A DNA stretch of 64,000 nt from an uncultured Christensenellaceae bacterium (GCA_944381325.1 CALWKS010000002.1:248001-312000), one strand, 5' to 3'. Shown: positions 8,279-18,161, counted from the stretch's first letter. The notes: generated from the sequence alone by a model not told the origin. Made by a program: numbers and translations.

Positions 8279-9109
8279 TTACGGTTTTATTGCGTCCGCC
8301 TGCGTAACGCGGAAGTTGTATTCAAAATTTACCTTTGCGCCTATAATGCTGTCCACACAATCGCTGTCGCTGCCTTCGAGCCATATAAGAACGGTGAACT
8401 TCTTGACTTCTTCTACTGCAAGGAATGTATCAGCTGACTCGAATACGAGAACGTTGTTGTCCTTGGGTTCGTCCGTCGAGAAAGGAGTGGTAACGTTCGT
8501 ACCCAGAAGTTCATCCAGCCTGCTGTCTCCCAAAGGAAGCGGCTTCTGCGTTTCTTTTGAGTCTGTATCGTAAGCGATATATTCAGGAGAACCGTCTGAA
8601 CGCGTAACAGCGTAACAGGTCGCCTTCTCCTCGTCTTCAACGACTATTATCCTGACCGCGCGCTCAATGTCTTTTGAGACGTAATTGAGCATAATCGAAC
8701 TTTTGAAAAGGATATCGGAATCGCTGACGTTCTTGAGAAAAAAGCTGTAAGCAATATAGTTGTCGCCGTGATGATCGCCTTCTTTACCCAGCACTTCGTT
8801 CTTTAAGATCCAGTCGTAAGTTATGTTGGAAATATCTTCAGGACCGTTCATCTTGAGCACGGTAGAAGGTGAAGAAAAATCCGCGGTCTTGCTTATCGAG
8901 ATGTCGCCCACGTTGTTTTTTTCAACGACTACTCTCATACTGTTGGCATCTATGAAAGCAATCGTACCCCAGGCAGCTCCCGTCAGCAAAAGAGCGCAGA
9001 TAAGGAAAATGATTATGACAGTCGTAGCCGTGCGGCGTTTGCTTGCCGCACGGATCTTTTTATTTTTAATGATGTCGTCTTGTTTAGACTTGTTAAACTC
9101 TCTTCCCAT
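8279..9109 (-). CDS. membrane-anchored extracellular beta-domain protein
   Basis: This 276-residue protein has a basic cytoplasmic N-terminus of about 28 residues (many Lys and Arg). One membrane helix (about 29-52) and an extracellular beta-rich domain follow. The KFTVLIWLEG strand near the C-terminus resembles the VLFLWFDGNE strand of the TasA-like protein encoded at 9344-10309, which suggests a common fold. There is no FAWF junction and the N-terminus is longer, so it may stay anchored rather than be cleaved. It is the first gene after the promoter at 9182-9210 and sits 16 bp before the AAA+ gene. I infer an anchor or assembly subunit of the fibre, analogous in role to TapA; there is no clear sequence match to TapA. 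Confidence 0.6.
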   Translation of the reverse strand: MGREFNKSKQDDIIKNKKIRAASKRRTATTVIIIFLICALLLTGAAWGTIAFIDANSMRVVVEKNNVGDISISKTADFSSPSTVLKMNGPEDISNITYDWILKNEVLGKEGDHHGDNYIAYSFFLKNVSDSDILFKSSIMLNYVSKDIERAVRIIVVEDEEKATCYAVTRSDGSPEYIAYDTDSKETQKPLPLGDSRLDELLGTNVTTPFSTDEPKDNNVLVFESADTFLAVEEVKKFTVLIWLEGSDSDCVDSIIGAKVNFEYNFRVTQADAIKP

Positions 9110-9181
9110 TCCCTTATCCTATGCGCCGCGCATTACAGTAATACGTGCAGGTACATCGCGCGGGTATTCGCATATATAATA

Positions 9182-9210
9182 ATTATATTATAATATTTTA
9201 GCTCTGTCAA
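9182..9210 (-). promoter_or_regulatory. sigma-A promoter of the AAA+/SipW operon
   Basis: On the minus strand TTGACA (9205-9210) is followed after 17 bp by TATAAT (9182-9187), a perfect match to consensus. It lies 73 bp upstream of the anchored protein gene and just past the terminator of the TasA-like gene, so the operon can be expressed separately. Confidence 0.85.
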
Positions 9211-9280
9211 TAGCGATTTCAAAATACGTGTCTCAAAAAACGGCTGAAAAACTTACAAAACGCCCTTTTAAAAGCGCAAA

Positions 9281-9308
9281 AGCCCCACCCCGCTTTCGGG
9301 GTGAGGCT
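9281..9308 (-). terminator. intrinsic terminator after the TasA-like gene
   Basis: A 12-bp GC-rich stem with one mismatch (arms 9281-9292 and 9297-9308, 4-nt loop) is followed on the minus strand by TTTTG. It separates the TasA-like unit from the AAA+/SipW operon. Confidence 0.8.
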
Positions 9309-9343
9309 TATAGTTGAAAGTCAACAATTTAACTGTTTGTATG

Positions 9344-10309
9344 TCAGGGAAGAGCTACTTCTCCGAAGCTGATTTCAAAGTTAAAGCTGCCGTCACTTGC
9401 GCTTTCTGTCATTTCGTTTCCGTCAAACCACAGGAACAATACGCACTCAATTTCAGTTCCGAGTTCCATATTGATAGCACCTGAATTGAGAACTACTCTG
9501 TTGGTCTGTCCGTCTACACCTGTCTGGAAAGTTGCAAGAGATACCGCTTCAAGATCAGCTTTTACGTCTTTCTTTACAATATTGGTAACTCCGCCGAGAT
9601 TAGCCGTTGCATATTCGTTAACCGTCTGAGATTTAACTTCTGCATCATATTCAGCCTGAGCAATTTCTCCTACTGCCAATTCTGTGTTCGTTTCATAATC
9701 TCCGTCAGAATAGTAAGAATACGTAGTTCCCAATACAAAGCTCTGTGTATCAGCAGAATCAACCGCGCTCTTACCTACAAGCATAAAGTTGAGGTTGTTG
9801 ATAGCGTTGATCATATTTCTTGTGGGGCTGTCGCTCTTGATGGTAATGGTAATGTCAAGCTGCGTGTCTGCAAGGCTGGTGTCAAGCATGAACTTTGCGT
9901 AAACAGGTTTTGCCGTTATGCTTGTAACATTTACAGAAGAAGGCATCTGGTTACCCGTCATGAAGTTCTTCGCTGTCATTCCTTTGATTACGCCGTCCAA
10001 AGTGGATATAGGCATAGACGGATTGATCTTGCTTTCAGCTCCGAGCGTCTGTCCCATTGCAGTCGTATCAAAATTGTATCCGCTACCGTAAGAGGTGAGA
10101 TCCAGCATATAAACAGGATCGATACCATACTGATTCTGGTCTTTTTCCCACGTATAAATACGGAAATCACCGCCGCCGGTACTTACTGTAAAGTTGCCGC
10201 TTGCGGTCGTAGTGTCACTGGTTGAAAACCACGCGAAAGTCGCGGTTGTCAGAGCAACGACAATTACGAGCACAGTGGCGATTGTTGTAATTACCAAACT
10301 CTTTTTCAT
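9344..10309 (-). CDS. TasA/camelysin-like major exported protein
   Basis: This 321-residue protein has a hydrophobic N-terminal segment (about residues 5-23) ending TATFAWFSTSD, the typical SipW-type cleavage junction. The mature region is Thr/Ser/Asn-rich and beta-structured, with the late strand VLFLWFDGNE common to these families. It has a strong ribosome binding site (AAGGAGA) and is followed at once by a strong terminator, consistent with an abundant structural protein. It lies 65 bp downstream of the degenerate EAL-like gene and probably shares its promoter at 11116-11144. I infer the main fibre subunit, processed by one of the two SipW-type peptidases downstream. Known relatives are TasA and CalY; which it resembles more cannot be told here. 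Confidence 0.75.
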   Translation of the reverse strand: MKKSLVITTIATVLVIVVALTTATFAWFSTSDTTTASGNFTVSTGGGDFRIYTWEKDQNQYGIDPVYMLDLTSYGSGYNFDTTAMGQTLGAESKINPSMPISTLDGVIKGMTAKNFMTGNQMPSSVNVTSITAKPVYAKFMLDTSLADTQLDITITIKSDSPTRNMINAINNLNFMLVGKSAVDSADTQSFVLGTTYSYYSDGDYETNTELAVGEIAQAEYDAEVKSQTVNEYATANLGGVTNIVKKDVKADLEAVSLATFQTGVDGQTNRVVLNSGAINMELGTEIECVLFLWFDGNEMTESASDGSFNFEISFGEVALP

Positions 10310-10374
10310 AAAATCTCTCCTTATCTTTAATTTGTTTTATGTCCGTTGGTTTACCCTTGCGGGTGTTTGCCTGT

Positions 10375-11061
10375 TCAATCCGTTTTGCCGAGAAGAGTTT
10401 CTAGCTTCTTTTTGGGTTTTGCGTATGCGCTTCCGCCCACGATTTTCACGTTCTCTTTCTCAAAAAGCTCAATATTGTTTTTATTCACTACGTTTCCCAG
10501 CGCCAGTTTTATGCCCTTCTGCCCCGCGATATTCGAGAATATCGAAAGAAGAGAAAAATTGCTGCTGTTGTAATAGCGGTAATCCAGAAGAAAATATTCA
10601 GGAGCGTATTTCGCTATTACGTCCATAGGTGCACGCTCAATGCCTTCGATCATTATGTGAGCGCCGCGTTTTTTCAGAAAGTTGAGTCCCAGCCTGCTGT
10701 TTCTATCACCGAACGCCTCAAGCTGAAAAATGTCAAAGCACAACACGAGGTTGTCTTTGATAAGTCCTGCAAGACGGTGTACGTTGCCTTCAGCAAGCAG
10801 ACGACTGCTTACCTTATAGATAAACTTCACGTCAGGATACTTCGCGGTATCTTCTTCAAATTGTGTGAGAGCCAGAAAATTGAGAGTTTCGATGCGGGAA
10901 CTGGCCTGCGCTGCCGGAACGTATTGCCAGGGATACAATACCCCAAGCACTTCATCCTCGAGCACCTGCCATACTTCGATAAATTCCGTCCTGCCGTCCC
11001 CGTCAAAGTAGGGTATGTAGCAATAAGAAACGGGTTTTTTGACGGTAGCCGTTTTCCCCAT
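10375..11061 (-). CDS. degenerate EAL-domain-like protein
   Basis: This 228-residue cytoplasmic protein (ATG 11061, preceded by AAGGAGG) follows the layout of EAL-type c-di-GMP phosphodiesterases. There is an N-terminal (I)EVW in place of EAL, then PWQYVPAAQ where EAL proteins have sPxeFIpxAE. A central helix-strand pattern follows, then GIKLALGNV where GIxxIAEGVE is expected, and a final GGSAYAKP like the usual QGYxFxxP. The DDFG metal site and the catalytic Lys are replaced (IEGIER, LLDYRY), so it is probably not an active phosphodiesterase. Dead EAL domains often act as c-di-GMP receptors. It is the first gene of the TasA-like unit, so a link between a second messenger and fibre formation is plausible but inferred. 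Confidence 0.55.
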   Translation of the reverse strand: MGKTATVKKPVSYCYIPYFDGDGRTEFIEVWQVLEDEVLGVLYPWQYVPAAQASSRIETLNFLALTQFEEDTAKYPDVKFIYKVSSRLLAEGNVHRLAGLIKDNLVLCFDIFQLEAFGDRNSRLGLNFLKKRGAHIMIEGIERAPMDVIAKYAPEYFLLDYRYYNSSNFSLLSIFSNIAGQKGIKLALGNVVNKNNIELFEKENVKIVGGSAYAKPKKKLETLLGKTD

Positions 11062-11115
11062 ACGGCAAATCTGCCTCCTTACCACACAACGCGAGATTAT
11101 TCGCCTTATAATGTA

Positions 11116-11144
11116 ATCATAACCGCAAAATTTAAAGCTGTCAA
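11116..11144 (-). promoter_or_regulatory. sigma-A promoter of the EAL-like/TasA-like unit
   Basis: On the minus strand TTGACA (11139-11144) is separated by 17 bp from TATGAT (11116-11121). The gap 11062-11863 is otherwise AT-rich and non-coding. It holds this promoter, the divergent promoter at 11794-11822 and a 12-bp perfect palindrome at 11536-11547. Confidence 0.8.
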
Positions 11145-11793
11145 TAGATATTTAAAATTTTCTTTTCCGCGAAAGTGCTTTTTTTACGCAAAAAACTAAG
11201 TTTTAAGGCATTTTAAGGCTGAAAATCTTTATGTTTTGTTTAAGGCGGTTTTGTCGATACGTATTGAGTTTTTTGTATTTTTTACGGCAAAAACCGCACT
11301 TGTAACGACTTTTTTTACAACTGCTTGCAGGGATAATAAAAAATTTTCAAAACCACTACACCTTCCTTGTAAAAGTGCTTAAAAAAAACTGAATATGTAT
11401 TTGTTCCAAGTATCTTATCAATAAATTTATCTTTCCGAGATATTCTTCAAACAAAAACAATACGATAAATATCAATTCTTGAAGTTCCGATTAATTATCG
11501 TAAAACGGATTTTACTTGTATCAAACAATACATTAATGACATGTCATGTTCTGAACTCTCCTCATCCGATAAATCGTCCGATATCTCTGCTTTGACTCAG
11601 ATTTTCTATAAGGATAATATACGAATGGGTATTATTTTAATATGCACGTGCGTACGTATGTAAAATTTTATAGACTTTTAGCAAATCATTGTAATTCGTA
11701 TATTTTTCACGAAATCAACTGTTTTTATGAATTTAGTAGGTTTAACAACTTTTTTTATGGTCATAATGGTATATTTTGGGTTAATTTTTTATC

Positions 11794-11822
11794 TTGACTT
11801 TAAAAATTCGTTTTTGTATAAT
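11794..11822 (+). promoter_or_regulatory. sigma-A promoter of the abundant lipoprotein gene
   Basis: TTGACT (11794-11799), a 17-bp spacer and TATAAT (11817-11822) lie 42 bp before the start codon. Near-consensus boxes fit the strong codon bias of the gene downstream. Confidence 0.85.
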
Positions 11823-11863
11823 TAAACTACAAAAAAATGCATAACTTAGGAGGTTATCAAATT

Positions 11864-14095
11864 ATGACAAAGAAACACATTTGGGCGAAACTGCTCATTG
11901 TTGCTTTGATCGTTGCAATGGTATCTGCCTTCTTCATCGGTTGCGATGATGAGACCAAAGATCCCGGAAATACCCCTTGCACCAATCACGTTGATGCAAA
12001 CGGCGACGGCAAATGCGACAATTGCGGCGCAGACGTGAGCACTCCCACCCCTCCCCCCAGCTCTGACGGCGTTGAAGCTCTCTTCGGCATTCTCGACGAC
12101 GCTGTAGCTAAGGCAGGCGGAATCGACAATATCGGCAACCTGGGTACCGATGCTTACCTTGAACTTGCTATGGATCAGAACGAAACCATCAAGAAAGTCA
12201 GAATCGACCTCGATCTCTCTCTTGACCTTATCCCTGAAAACAACACCGGATATGCGAACAACGGTTTCGGCTTCACCGTATCTGTTGACAACGGCGACGG
12301 CAATCTGAACAGAGTTTTCGGCATCTGGTACGTTGACCAGCTCAAAGCTGCTGAAAACTACGTTTATCTCTCTGTAGACGGTCAGAACCTCAAGATCGAT
12401 GCTCTTACCCTTGCTTCAGTTCTCGAGAGATACAATGTAAACGCTAACGTTCCCGTAGGCGACAAGATAACCGATTCTCTCGTCAGCGACGCTGCAGGCG
12501 AAGTTATCGGCATGATCGCAGGTTTCGTTACCATCAATCACGAAACCGTTGGCAACAACGAAGTTTGCTCTCTCAACATCAGAGAACTCTTCAACCCTGA
12601 AAGCATGCTCTGCGGCATGATCGACGGCCTCCTCTTCGGCAACGAAACCGTTGACCCCGTTATCGACCTCGGCGCTATCCTCGCTGATATGGGCATCAAG
12701 ATGAACACCGCTTCTATCCTCTATGATGCTCTCCCCGATGTCAACATCACCGTTACCGGCAACTATGACGCTAACAAGAACTTTGAAAGCATCGCTATCG
12801 GCCTTGACATCGCAGGCAAGAGCGACGGCATTTCTCTCCCCTCTATCGATGGCGGCAACGAGGTTCTTATTGAATCCGTTCCCGCTACCAACCTGTCCGC
12901 TACGCTCGGATATGAGTTCATCAGCGGCGAAGCAGCTTGGAACAATGTAAGCGGCGTTCACGACGCAGCTATCGCTGACGTTGAATGGAACGAAATCGGC
13001 GTTCTCAACTTCGCATTCGAAGGCCAGCTTAAGCTGGGCAAGACTGCTGAGACAGCTAAGACCTACAACATCGAACTTTCTGCTGACATCAACGCTGCTG
13101 CTGTTGCAGAAGCTACCTTCACCAAGAGAGTTTACTACAAGGACGCTGACGGCAATTATATGAAGAACGAAGACGGTACCATTATGTACACTGACTGGTT
13201 CTACCTCAGAGATACTTCTCTGTTTGCTGACGGCGCAAGAGACAAGGACGTCATCGACGCTCTGCTCCCCGCTATCAACAGCCTGTACATCAAAATGGTA
13301 AACGTTGACGACCCCAGCGACATCCTTCTCATCAACCTCGATGAAAAGGTTACCATGGACGCAGGTCTCAACTTCACCGGTGGTAAAGTCAGCATTGACC
13401 TTGCTGCTGTTACCGGCCTCCTCGAAACTTTCGGTGTTGAACTCCCTGAAAACATCGCTAGCATGATCTCCAAGATTTCCGGCGAAGGCAAGGGCATTTC
13501 AACCATCCTCACCGCTGTAAAAGAAATCCTCCCCGGACTTCTTTACAAGGGCGTTCCCGCAGGCGCTACTCCCACGACTATAGCTCCCGCTGCTGCAACT
13601 GCAGGCGAACTTGCTATGGCTGAAGAAAGCGAAGAAGGCGGCGATATCCTCTCTACCATCATGAGCGTTATCGACAAGATCAAGAACTGCATCACTGTTG
13701 GTACTGACAGCATTACCGCTGCTGGTTCCGGCGCTGATTACGCTATCGGCGATGCTACTCTTAACTTCAACCTTACCGCTAGCCTCCTCAGAGATGCTGA
13801 GAAGAACGTTAACGGCGTAAAAGTTGAAACCAACGAGCCTTTCGTATCCAACTACAAGAACGGCGAAGTTGTTACCAGCATTGACGCAAACGTACAGATC
13901 GGCGGCGGCGAAATCTTCAAGGCTGAAGCTTACGTAAACCAGGATAAGGCAGGCGCTGATGCTCTTGACATCTTTATCGGTCTTACCATAAACAAGATCG
14001 GTTACGGCTGCGCTACCAGAACTCCCGTAGTTCTTAAGGACGGCGTTCCCACCTCTTCTATCTTCACCAATGTTGGTTGGGTAGCTAGCAAGTAA
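11864..14095 (+). CDS. large surface lipoprotein, probably highly expressed
   Basis: I chose ATG 11864, 10 nt after AGGAGG; an upstream ATG at 11837 has no such site. The 743-residue product has a signal peptide with lipobox FIGC (Cys27). A short Cys/Asp stretch, HVDANGDGKCDNCGA, follows; it is a common linker motif in surface proteins of Clostridia. After a Pro-rich hinge comes a long extracellular region of repeating beta strands with Asn, Asp and Gly, without a recognised catalytic motif. Codon use is strikingly restricted (AAC, GCT, GTT, CTC and ATC dominate) compared with all neighbours, a sign of very high expression. A near-consensus promoter precedes it and a terminator follows. I infer an abundant cell-surface lipoprotein; its function is unknown. 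Confidence 0.75.
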   Translation: MTKKHIWAKLLIVALIVAMVSAFFIGCDDETKDPGNTPCTNHVDANGDGKCDNCGADVSTPTPPPSSDGVEALFGILDDAVAKAGGIDNIGNLGTDAYLELAMDQNETIKKVRIDLDLSLDLIPENNTGYANNGFGFTVSVDNGDGNLNRVFGIWYVDQLKAAENYVYLSVDGQNLKIDALTLASVLERYNVNANVPVGDKITDSLVSDAAGEVIGMIAGFVTINHETVGNNEVCSLNIRELFNPESMLCGMIDGLLFGNETVDPVIDLGAILADMGIKMNTASILYDALPDVNITVTGNYDANKNFESIAIGLDIAGKSDGISLPSIDGGNEVLIESVPATNLSATLGYEFISGEAAWNNVSGVHDAAIADVEWNEIGVLNFAFEGQLKLGKTAETAKTYNIELSADINAAAVAEATFTKRVYYKDADGNYMKNEDGTIMYTDWFYLRDTSLFADGARDKDVIDALLPAINSLYIKMVNVDDPSDILLINLDEKVTMDAGLNFTGGKVSIDLAAVTGLLETFGVELPENIASMISKISGEGKGISTILTAVKEILPGLLYKGVPAGATPTTIAPAAATAGELAMAEESEEGGDILSTIMSVIDKIKNCITVGTDSITAAGSGADYAIGDATLNFNLTASLLRDAEKNVNGVKVETNEPFVSNYKNGEVVTSIDANVQIGGGEIFKAEAYVNQDKAGADALDIFIGLTINKIGYGCATRTPVVLKDGVPTSSIFTNVGWVASK

Positions 14096-14127
14096 TTGCA
14101 AATTCAATCGTTTGATTGACACAAACG

Positions 14128-14151
14128 AGAGGGGCTCGAAAGAGCTCCTCT
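14128..14151 (+). terminator. intrinsic terminator of the lipoprotein gene
   Basis: A 10-bp stem (14128-14137 with 14142-14151, one G-U pair) and a GAAA tetraloop are followed by a T-run. Confidence 0.85.
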
Positions 14152-14353
14152 TTTTTCTATTTTCATTTCTCAGAATTATTCTGCACTCTTCTTTTCAGCT
14201 TTTGCATTGCAACGCTTTTATATTTTCTCTCTTTTACAGCAAAGCTTTTTAATATCTATACGCTTGTTTACCCTTCTCTGAAAGCCTATAGTTTCTCTTA
14301 AAGATAAGGTTCTTTACGCGCGCACGCTTGCGTACGCTTTTTATTTTATTCAC

Positions 14354-14382
14354 TTTACAAAAATATACTGTTGTTTTATAAT
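14354..14382 (+). promoter_or_regulatory. sigma-A promoter of leuS
   Basis: TTTACA (14354-14359), a 17-bp spacer and TATAAT (14377-14382) precede the leuS start by 52 bp. The leader is too short for a T-box. The rest of the 14152-14353 stretch is AT-rich with nothing recognisable. Confidence 0.8.
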
Positions 14383-14434
14383 ATATCTATATATTTGCAG
14401 TCAAATGCTGAAATCAACCGACAACGGAGTTTAT

Positions 14435-16867
14435 ATGGATTTTCTCAATATCGAAAAGAAGTGGCAAAAACGTTGGGCTGACGAAAAGCTCTACAGCTTC
14501 GACAAGTCCAAAATGGACAAAAAATATTACGTCCTCGAGATGTTCTCATACCCTTCAGGCGCTAAACTGCACGTGGGACACTGGTACAATTTCGGTCCTT
14601 CAGACAGCTACGCACGCTTTATGCGCATGAACGGATATGAGGTATTCCAGCCTATGGGCTTTGACGCTTTCGGTCTTCCTGCTGAAAACTATGCGATCAA
14701 GACGGGCATTCACCCCCAGGACAGCACTCTTAAAAATATCGCTACGATGGAACAGCAGCTCAAAGCTATGGGCGCGTCCTTCGACTGGGATTATGAAGTC
14801 AAAACCTGTATGCCCGAATATTACAAGTGGACTCAGTGGATATTCCTTCAGTTCTACAAAAAAGGTCTTGCATACCGCAAAGAAGCTCCCGTAAACTGGT
14901 GCCCTCACTGCAATACCGTTCTTGCCAACGAACAGGTAGTCGACGGGGCTTGCGAGCGTTGCGGCACGACGGTCGTGCGCAAAAATCTTACGCAGTGGTT
15001 TTTCAAGATCACCGATTATGCAGAAGAACTGCTGAGCGGTCTCGACAAACTTGACTGGCCTGAAAAGACCAAGCTTATGCAGAAAAACTGGATAGGCAAA
15101 TCCACAGGCGGTGAAATAACTTTCGATTGCGAAAGCGGCGATTCTTTCAAAGTGTTCACTACCCGTGCAGATACGATCTTCGGCGTTTCTTACGTTGTTC
15201 TCGCCCCTGAGCATCCTCTTGTGGACAAGATTACCACTCCCGAATGCAAAGCGGCTGTAGAGGCTTATAAAGAAGCCTGCGCAAAGAGCTCTGAAATCGA
15301 ACGCCTTTCTACTTCTCGTGAAAAAACGGGCGCATTCACCGGCGCTTACTGCATAAACCCCGCCAACGGAGAAAGAGTTCCTATCTGGATAGGCGATTAC
15401 GTTCTTTATTCCTACGGCACGGGCGCTGTCATGGGCGTTGCCGCTCACGACGAACGCGACTATGACTTCGCCAAAAAATACGACCTGTTGATAAGACGCG
15501 TCATCCGCTCAAAGGACGGCTCTGACGATACCCTTCCTTACTGCGATTACGGCGTTATGGTCAACAGCGGTCAGTTCGACGGTCTCACCACTGAAGAAGG
15601 CAAGACAAAGGTGATCGAATGGCTGGCTACCAAAGGACACGGTCAGCTCAAGACCAACTACCGCCTGCGCGACTGGCTTATCTCCCGTCAGCGCTACTGG
15701 GGCTGCCCGATACCTATCATTCACTGCCCTCATTGCGGCGAAGTGCCCGTTCCTGAAAGCGAACTGCCCGTAAAACTCCCCTACAACGTAGACTTCAAGC
15801 CTGACGGCAAATCTCCGCTTCTCAAGTGCGAAGAATATATGAATACCGTCTGCCCGATATGCGGCAGACCCGCGCGCAGAGATCCCGACACCCTGGACAC
15901 CTTCGTATGCTCAAGCTGGTATTTCCTGCGCTATCCCGACGCCAACAACGACAAAATGGCGTTCGATCCCGAGATCATCAACAAGATGCTCCCCGTAGAC
16001 AAATATATCGGCGGCGCAGAACATGCCTGCATGCACCTGTTGTATGCGCGTTTCTTCACGAAGGCGCTCAGAGACCTCGGATATCTCAAGTTTGACGAGC
16101 CGTTCACCTCTCTAGTACACCAGGGCACGATACTCGGTCCTGACGGCTTCAAGATGAGCAAGTCTCGCGGCAACGTCGTTTCTCCCGACGATTACGTAAG
16201 CAAATACGGCTCAGACGCATTCAGACTTTATCTGATGTTCGGCTTCTCTTACGTAGAAGGCGGTCCGTGGAACAGCAACGGTCTCGAATCCATAGTAAAG
16301 TTTATGGAGCGCGTTGAAAGACTTGTAAAGCGCAGCATTGACAACGGCGATAAGGACGGCGCGTTCGGTGAAGCTGAAAAAGCGCTCAATTTCGTGCGCC
16401 ACAACACGATAAGACGCGTAACCGACGACACCAAGCAATTCTCATTCAACACCGCGATAGCGCGTCTGATGGAGTTCGTCAACGCAACTTACAAATACCT
16501 CGACGCAGGAAATGCCGTCAATGACAAGTTCGTACGCGACTGCGTTGAAGACCTCGTGCTTATGATGGCGCCGTTCGCTCCGCATTTCTCGGAAGAACTC
16601 AACGAAATGCTGGGACACAAAGAGAGCGCATTCAACCGCTCTTATCCCAAGTGCGACGAAAAAGCGCTCGTTCTCGACGAGTACGAACTCGCAGTGCAGG
16701 TCAACAGCCGTATGAAGGCGAAAATCGTCGTCCCCGTTGACGCGGACGAAAACAAGATAAGAGAGACCGCTCTCGCAAACGCGCAGGTAAAACAGGCTAT
16801 CGGCGATATGAATGTGGTAAAAGTCATCGTCATTCCCAAGCGCCTTGTAAACATCGTGGTAAAATAA
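14435..16867 (+). CDS. leuS: leucyl-tRNA synthetase
   Basis: This cytoplasmic class I synthetase charges tRNA-Leu. ATG 14435 follows GGAG by 5 nt. The 810-residue product carries the HIGH box as HVGHW (46-50), two zinc-ribbon-like Cys clusters (CPHCN with CERCG, and CPHCG with CPICG), the CP1 editing region with TRADTIFG, and the KMSKS loop as KMSKSRGN. Length and order fit bacterial LeuRS. serS follows after 10 bp, so the two are probably cotranscribed. A tRNA-Leu(CAG), one of its substrates, is encoded at 62491-62577. Confidence 0.97.
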   Translation: MDFLNIEKKWQKRWADEKLYSFDKSKMDKKYYVLEMFSYPSGAKLHVGHWYNFGPSDSYARFMRMNGYEVFQPMGFDAFGLPAENYAIKTGIHPQDSTLKNIATMEQQLKAMGASFDWDYEVKTCMPEYYKWTQWIFLQFYKKGLAYRKEAPVNWCPHCNTVLANEQVVDGACERCGTTVVRKNLTQWFFKITDYAEELLSGLDKLDWPEKTKLMQKNWIGKSTGGEITFDCESGDSFKVFTTRADTIFGVSYVVLAPEHPLVDKITTPECKAAVEAYKEACAKSSEIERLSTSREKTGAFTGAYCINPANGERVPIWIGDYVLYSYGTGAVMGVAAHDERDYDFAKKYDLLIRRVIRSKDGSDDTLPYCDYGVMVNSGQFDGLTTEEGKTKVIEWLATKGHGQLKTNYRLRDWLISRQRYWGCPIPIIHCPHCGEVPVPESELPVKLPYNVDFKPDGKSPLLKCEEYMNTVCPICGRPARRDPDTLDTFVCSSWYFLRYPDANNDKMAFDPEIINKMLPVDKYIGGAEHACMHLLYARFFTKALRDLGYLKFDEPFTSLVHQGTILGPDGFKMSKSRGNVVSPDDYVSKYGSDAFRLYLMFGFSYVEGGPWNSNGLESIVKFMERVERLVKRSIDNGDKDGAFGEAEKALNFVRHNTIRRVTDDTKQFSFNTAIARLMEFVNATYKYLDAGNAVNDKFVRDCVEDLVLMMAPFAPHFSEELNEMLGHKESAFNRSYPKCDEKALVLDEYELAVQVNSRMKAKIVVPVDADENKIRETALANAQVKQAIGDMNVVKVIVIPKRLVNIVVK

Positions 16868-16877
16868 GGAGTAAATC

Positions 16878-18161
16878 ATGATAGACATTAAACTTATCAG
16901 AACAAATCCGGAACTCGTAAAAGAGAACATAAAGAAAAAATTCCAGGACGAAAAACTCGTCCTCGTCGACGAAGTCGTCGCTTTCGACAAAGAATTCAGA
17001 GAAGCCAAGACCCGCGGCGACTATCTGCGCGGTCAGCGCAACGCCGTAAGCAAACAGATCGGCGGTTTTATGGCAAAAGGCGACAAAGCCGCTGCCGAAG
17101 AAGCGAAAAAGCAGGTCGCAGACATCGCGGCTGAACTGCTCGCTCTCGAAAAGCGCGAAGAAGTCCTGCAGGAAGAGATCAGAAAGCGTATGCTCGTCAT
17201 CCCCAATATCATAGACGACAGCGTGCCTATCGGCAAGGACGACAGCGAAAACGTTGAAGTAGAACGCTTCGGCGACCCGTACGTTCCGCCTTTCGAGATC
17301 CCCTATCACGTAGATATCATGGAAAGCCTCGACGGCATAGACCTCGACAGCGCGCGCCGTACAAGCGGCAACGGTTTCTATTATCTTACAGGCGATATCG
17401 CACGTCTTCACAGCGCTATCCTTTCTTATGCGCGCGACTTTATGATTGACCGCGGTTTCACTTACTGCATACCGCCTTTCATGATCCGCTCTGAAGTCGT
17501 AACGGGCGTTATGAGCTTTGCGGAAATGGAAAATATGATGTACAAGATCGAAGGCGAAGACCTTTATCTTATCGGCACGAGCGAACACTCTATGATAGGC
17601 AGATTCATGAACACCATTCTTCCTGAAAACACCCTGCCCAAGACTCTCACCAGCTACTCTCCCTGCTTCCGCAAAGAGGTCGGCGCTCACGGCATAGAGG
17701 AACGCGGCGTTTACCGCATCCACCAGTTCGAAAAACAGGAAATGATCGTTATCTGCAAACCCGAAGAAAGCCCCGCATGGTTTGTAAAGCTTTATACCAA
17801 CACCGTGGACTTCTTCCGCACCCTCGACATTCCCGTACGTACGCTTGAATGCTGCTCAGGCGACCTTGCTGACCTCAAAGTAAAGAGTCTTGACGTCGAA
17901 GCGTGGTCTCCCCGTCAGAAGAAGTATTTCGAGGTGGGCAGCTGCTCCAACCTGGGCGACGCTCAGGCACGCCGTCTCGGCATCCGCATAAAAGGCGCGG
18001 ACGGCAATTACTTTGCTCACACCCTCAACAACACGGTCGTCGCTCCTCCGCGTATGCTTATAGCTTTCCTTGAAAACAACCTCAACGAAGACGGCAGCGT
18101 GCGCATCCCCGTTGCACTCAGACCTTATATGGGCGGCAAAGAGGTAATCAAAAAAGCATAA
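16878..18161 (+). CDS. serS: seryl-tRNA synthetase
   Basis: This cytoplasmic class II synthetase charges tRNA-Ser. The 427-residue product has an N-terminal coiled-coil arm (about residues 1-105) that grips the long variable arm of the tRNA. The catalytic domain shows motif 2 in FRKEVGAHG and motif 3 near the C-terminus in NNTVVAPPRMLIAFLEN. It starts at an ATG after AAGGAG, 10 bp behind leuS. A terminator at 18201-18220 closes the unit. Confidence 0.97.
   Translation: MIDIKLIRTNPELVKENIKKKFQDEKLVLVDEVVAFDKEFREAKTRGDYLRGQRNAVSKQIGGFMAKGDKAAAEEAKKQVADIAAELLALEKREEVLQEEIRKRMLVIPNIIDDSVPIGKDDSENVEVERFGDPYVPPFEIPYHVDIMESLDGIDLDSARRTSGNGFYYLTGDIARLHSAILSYARDFMIDRGFTYCIPPFMIRSEVVTGVMSFAEMENMMYKIEGEDLYLIGTSEHSMIGRFMNTILPENTLPKTLTSYSPCFRKEVGAHGIEERGVYRIHQFEKQEMIVICKPEESPAWFVKLYTNTVDFFRTLDIPVRTLECCSGDLADLKVKSLDVEAWSPRQKKYFEVGSCSNLGDAQARRLGIRIKGADGNYFAHTLNNTVVAPPRMLIAFLENNLNEDGSVRIPVALRPYMGGKEVIKKA

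Noticed and set aside
11536..11547. ATGACATGTCAT palindrome as an operator of the divergent promoters
   Set aside because: It lies more than 240 bp from either promoter and is not repeated.
14383..14434. T-box leader for leuS
   Set aside because: Only about 45 nt lie between promoter and start codon, too short for a T-box, and no T-box sequence is seen.
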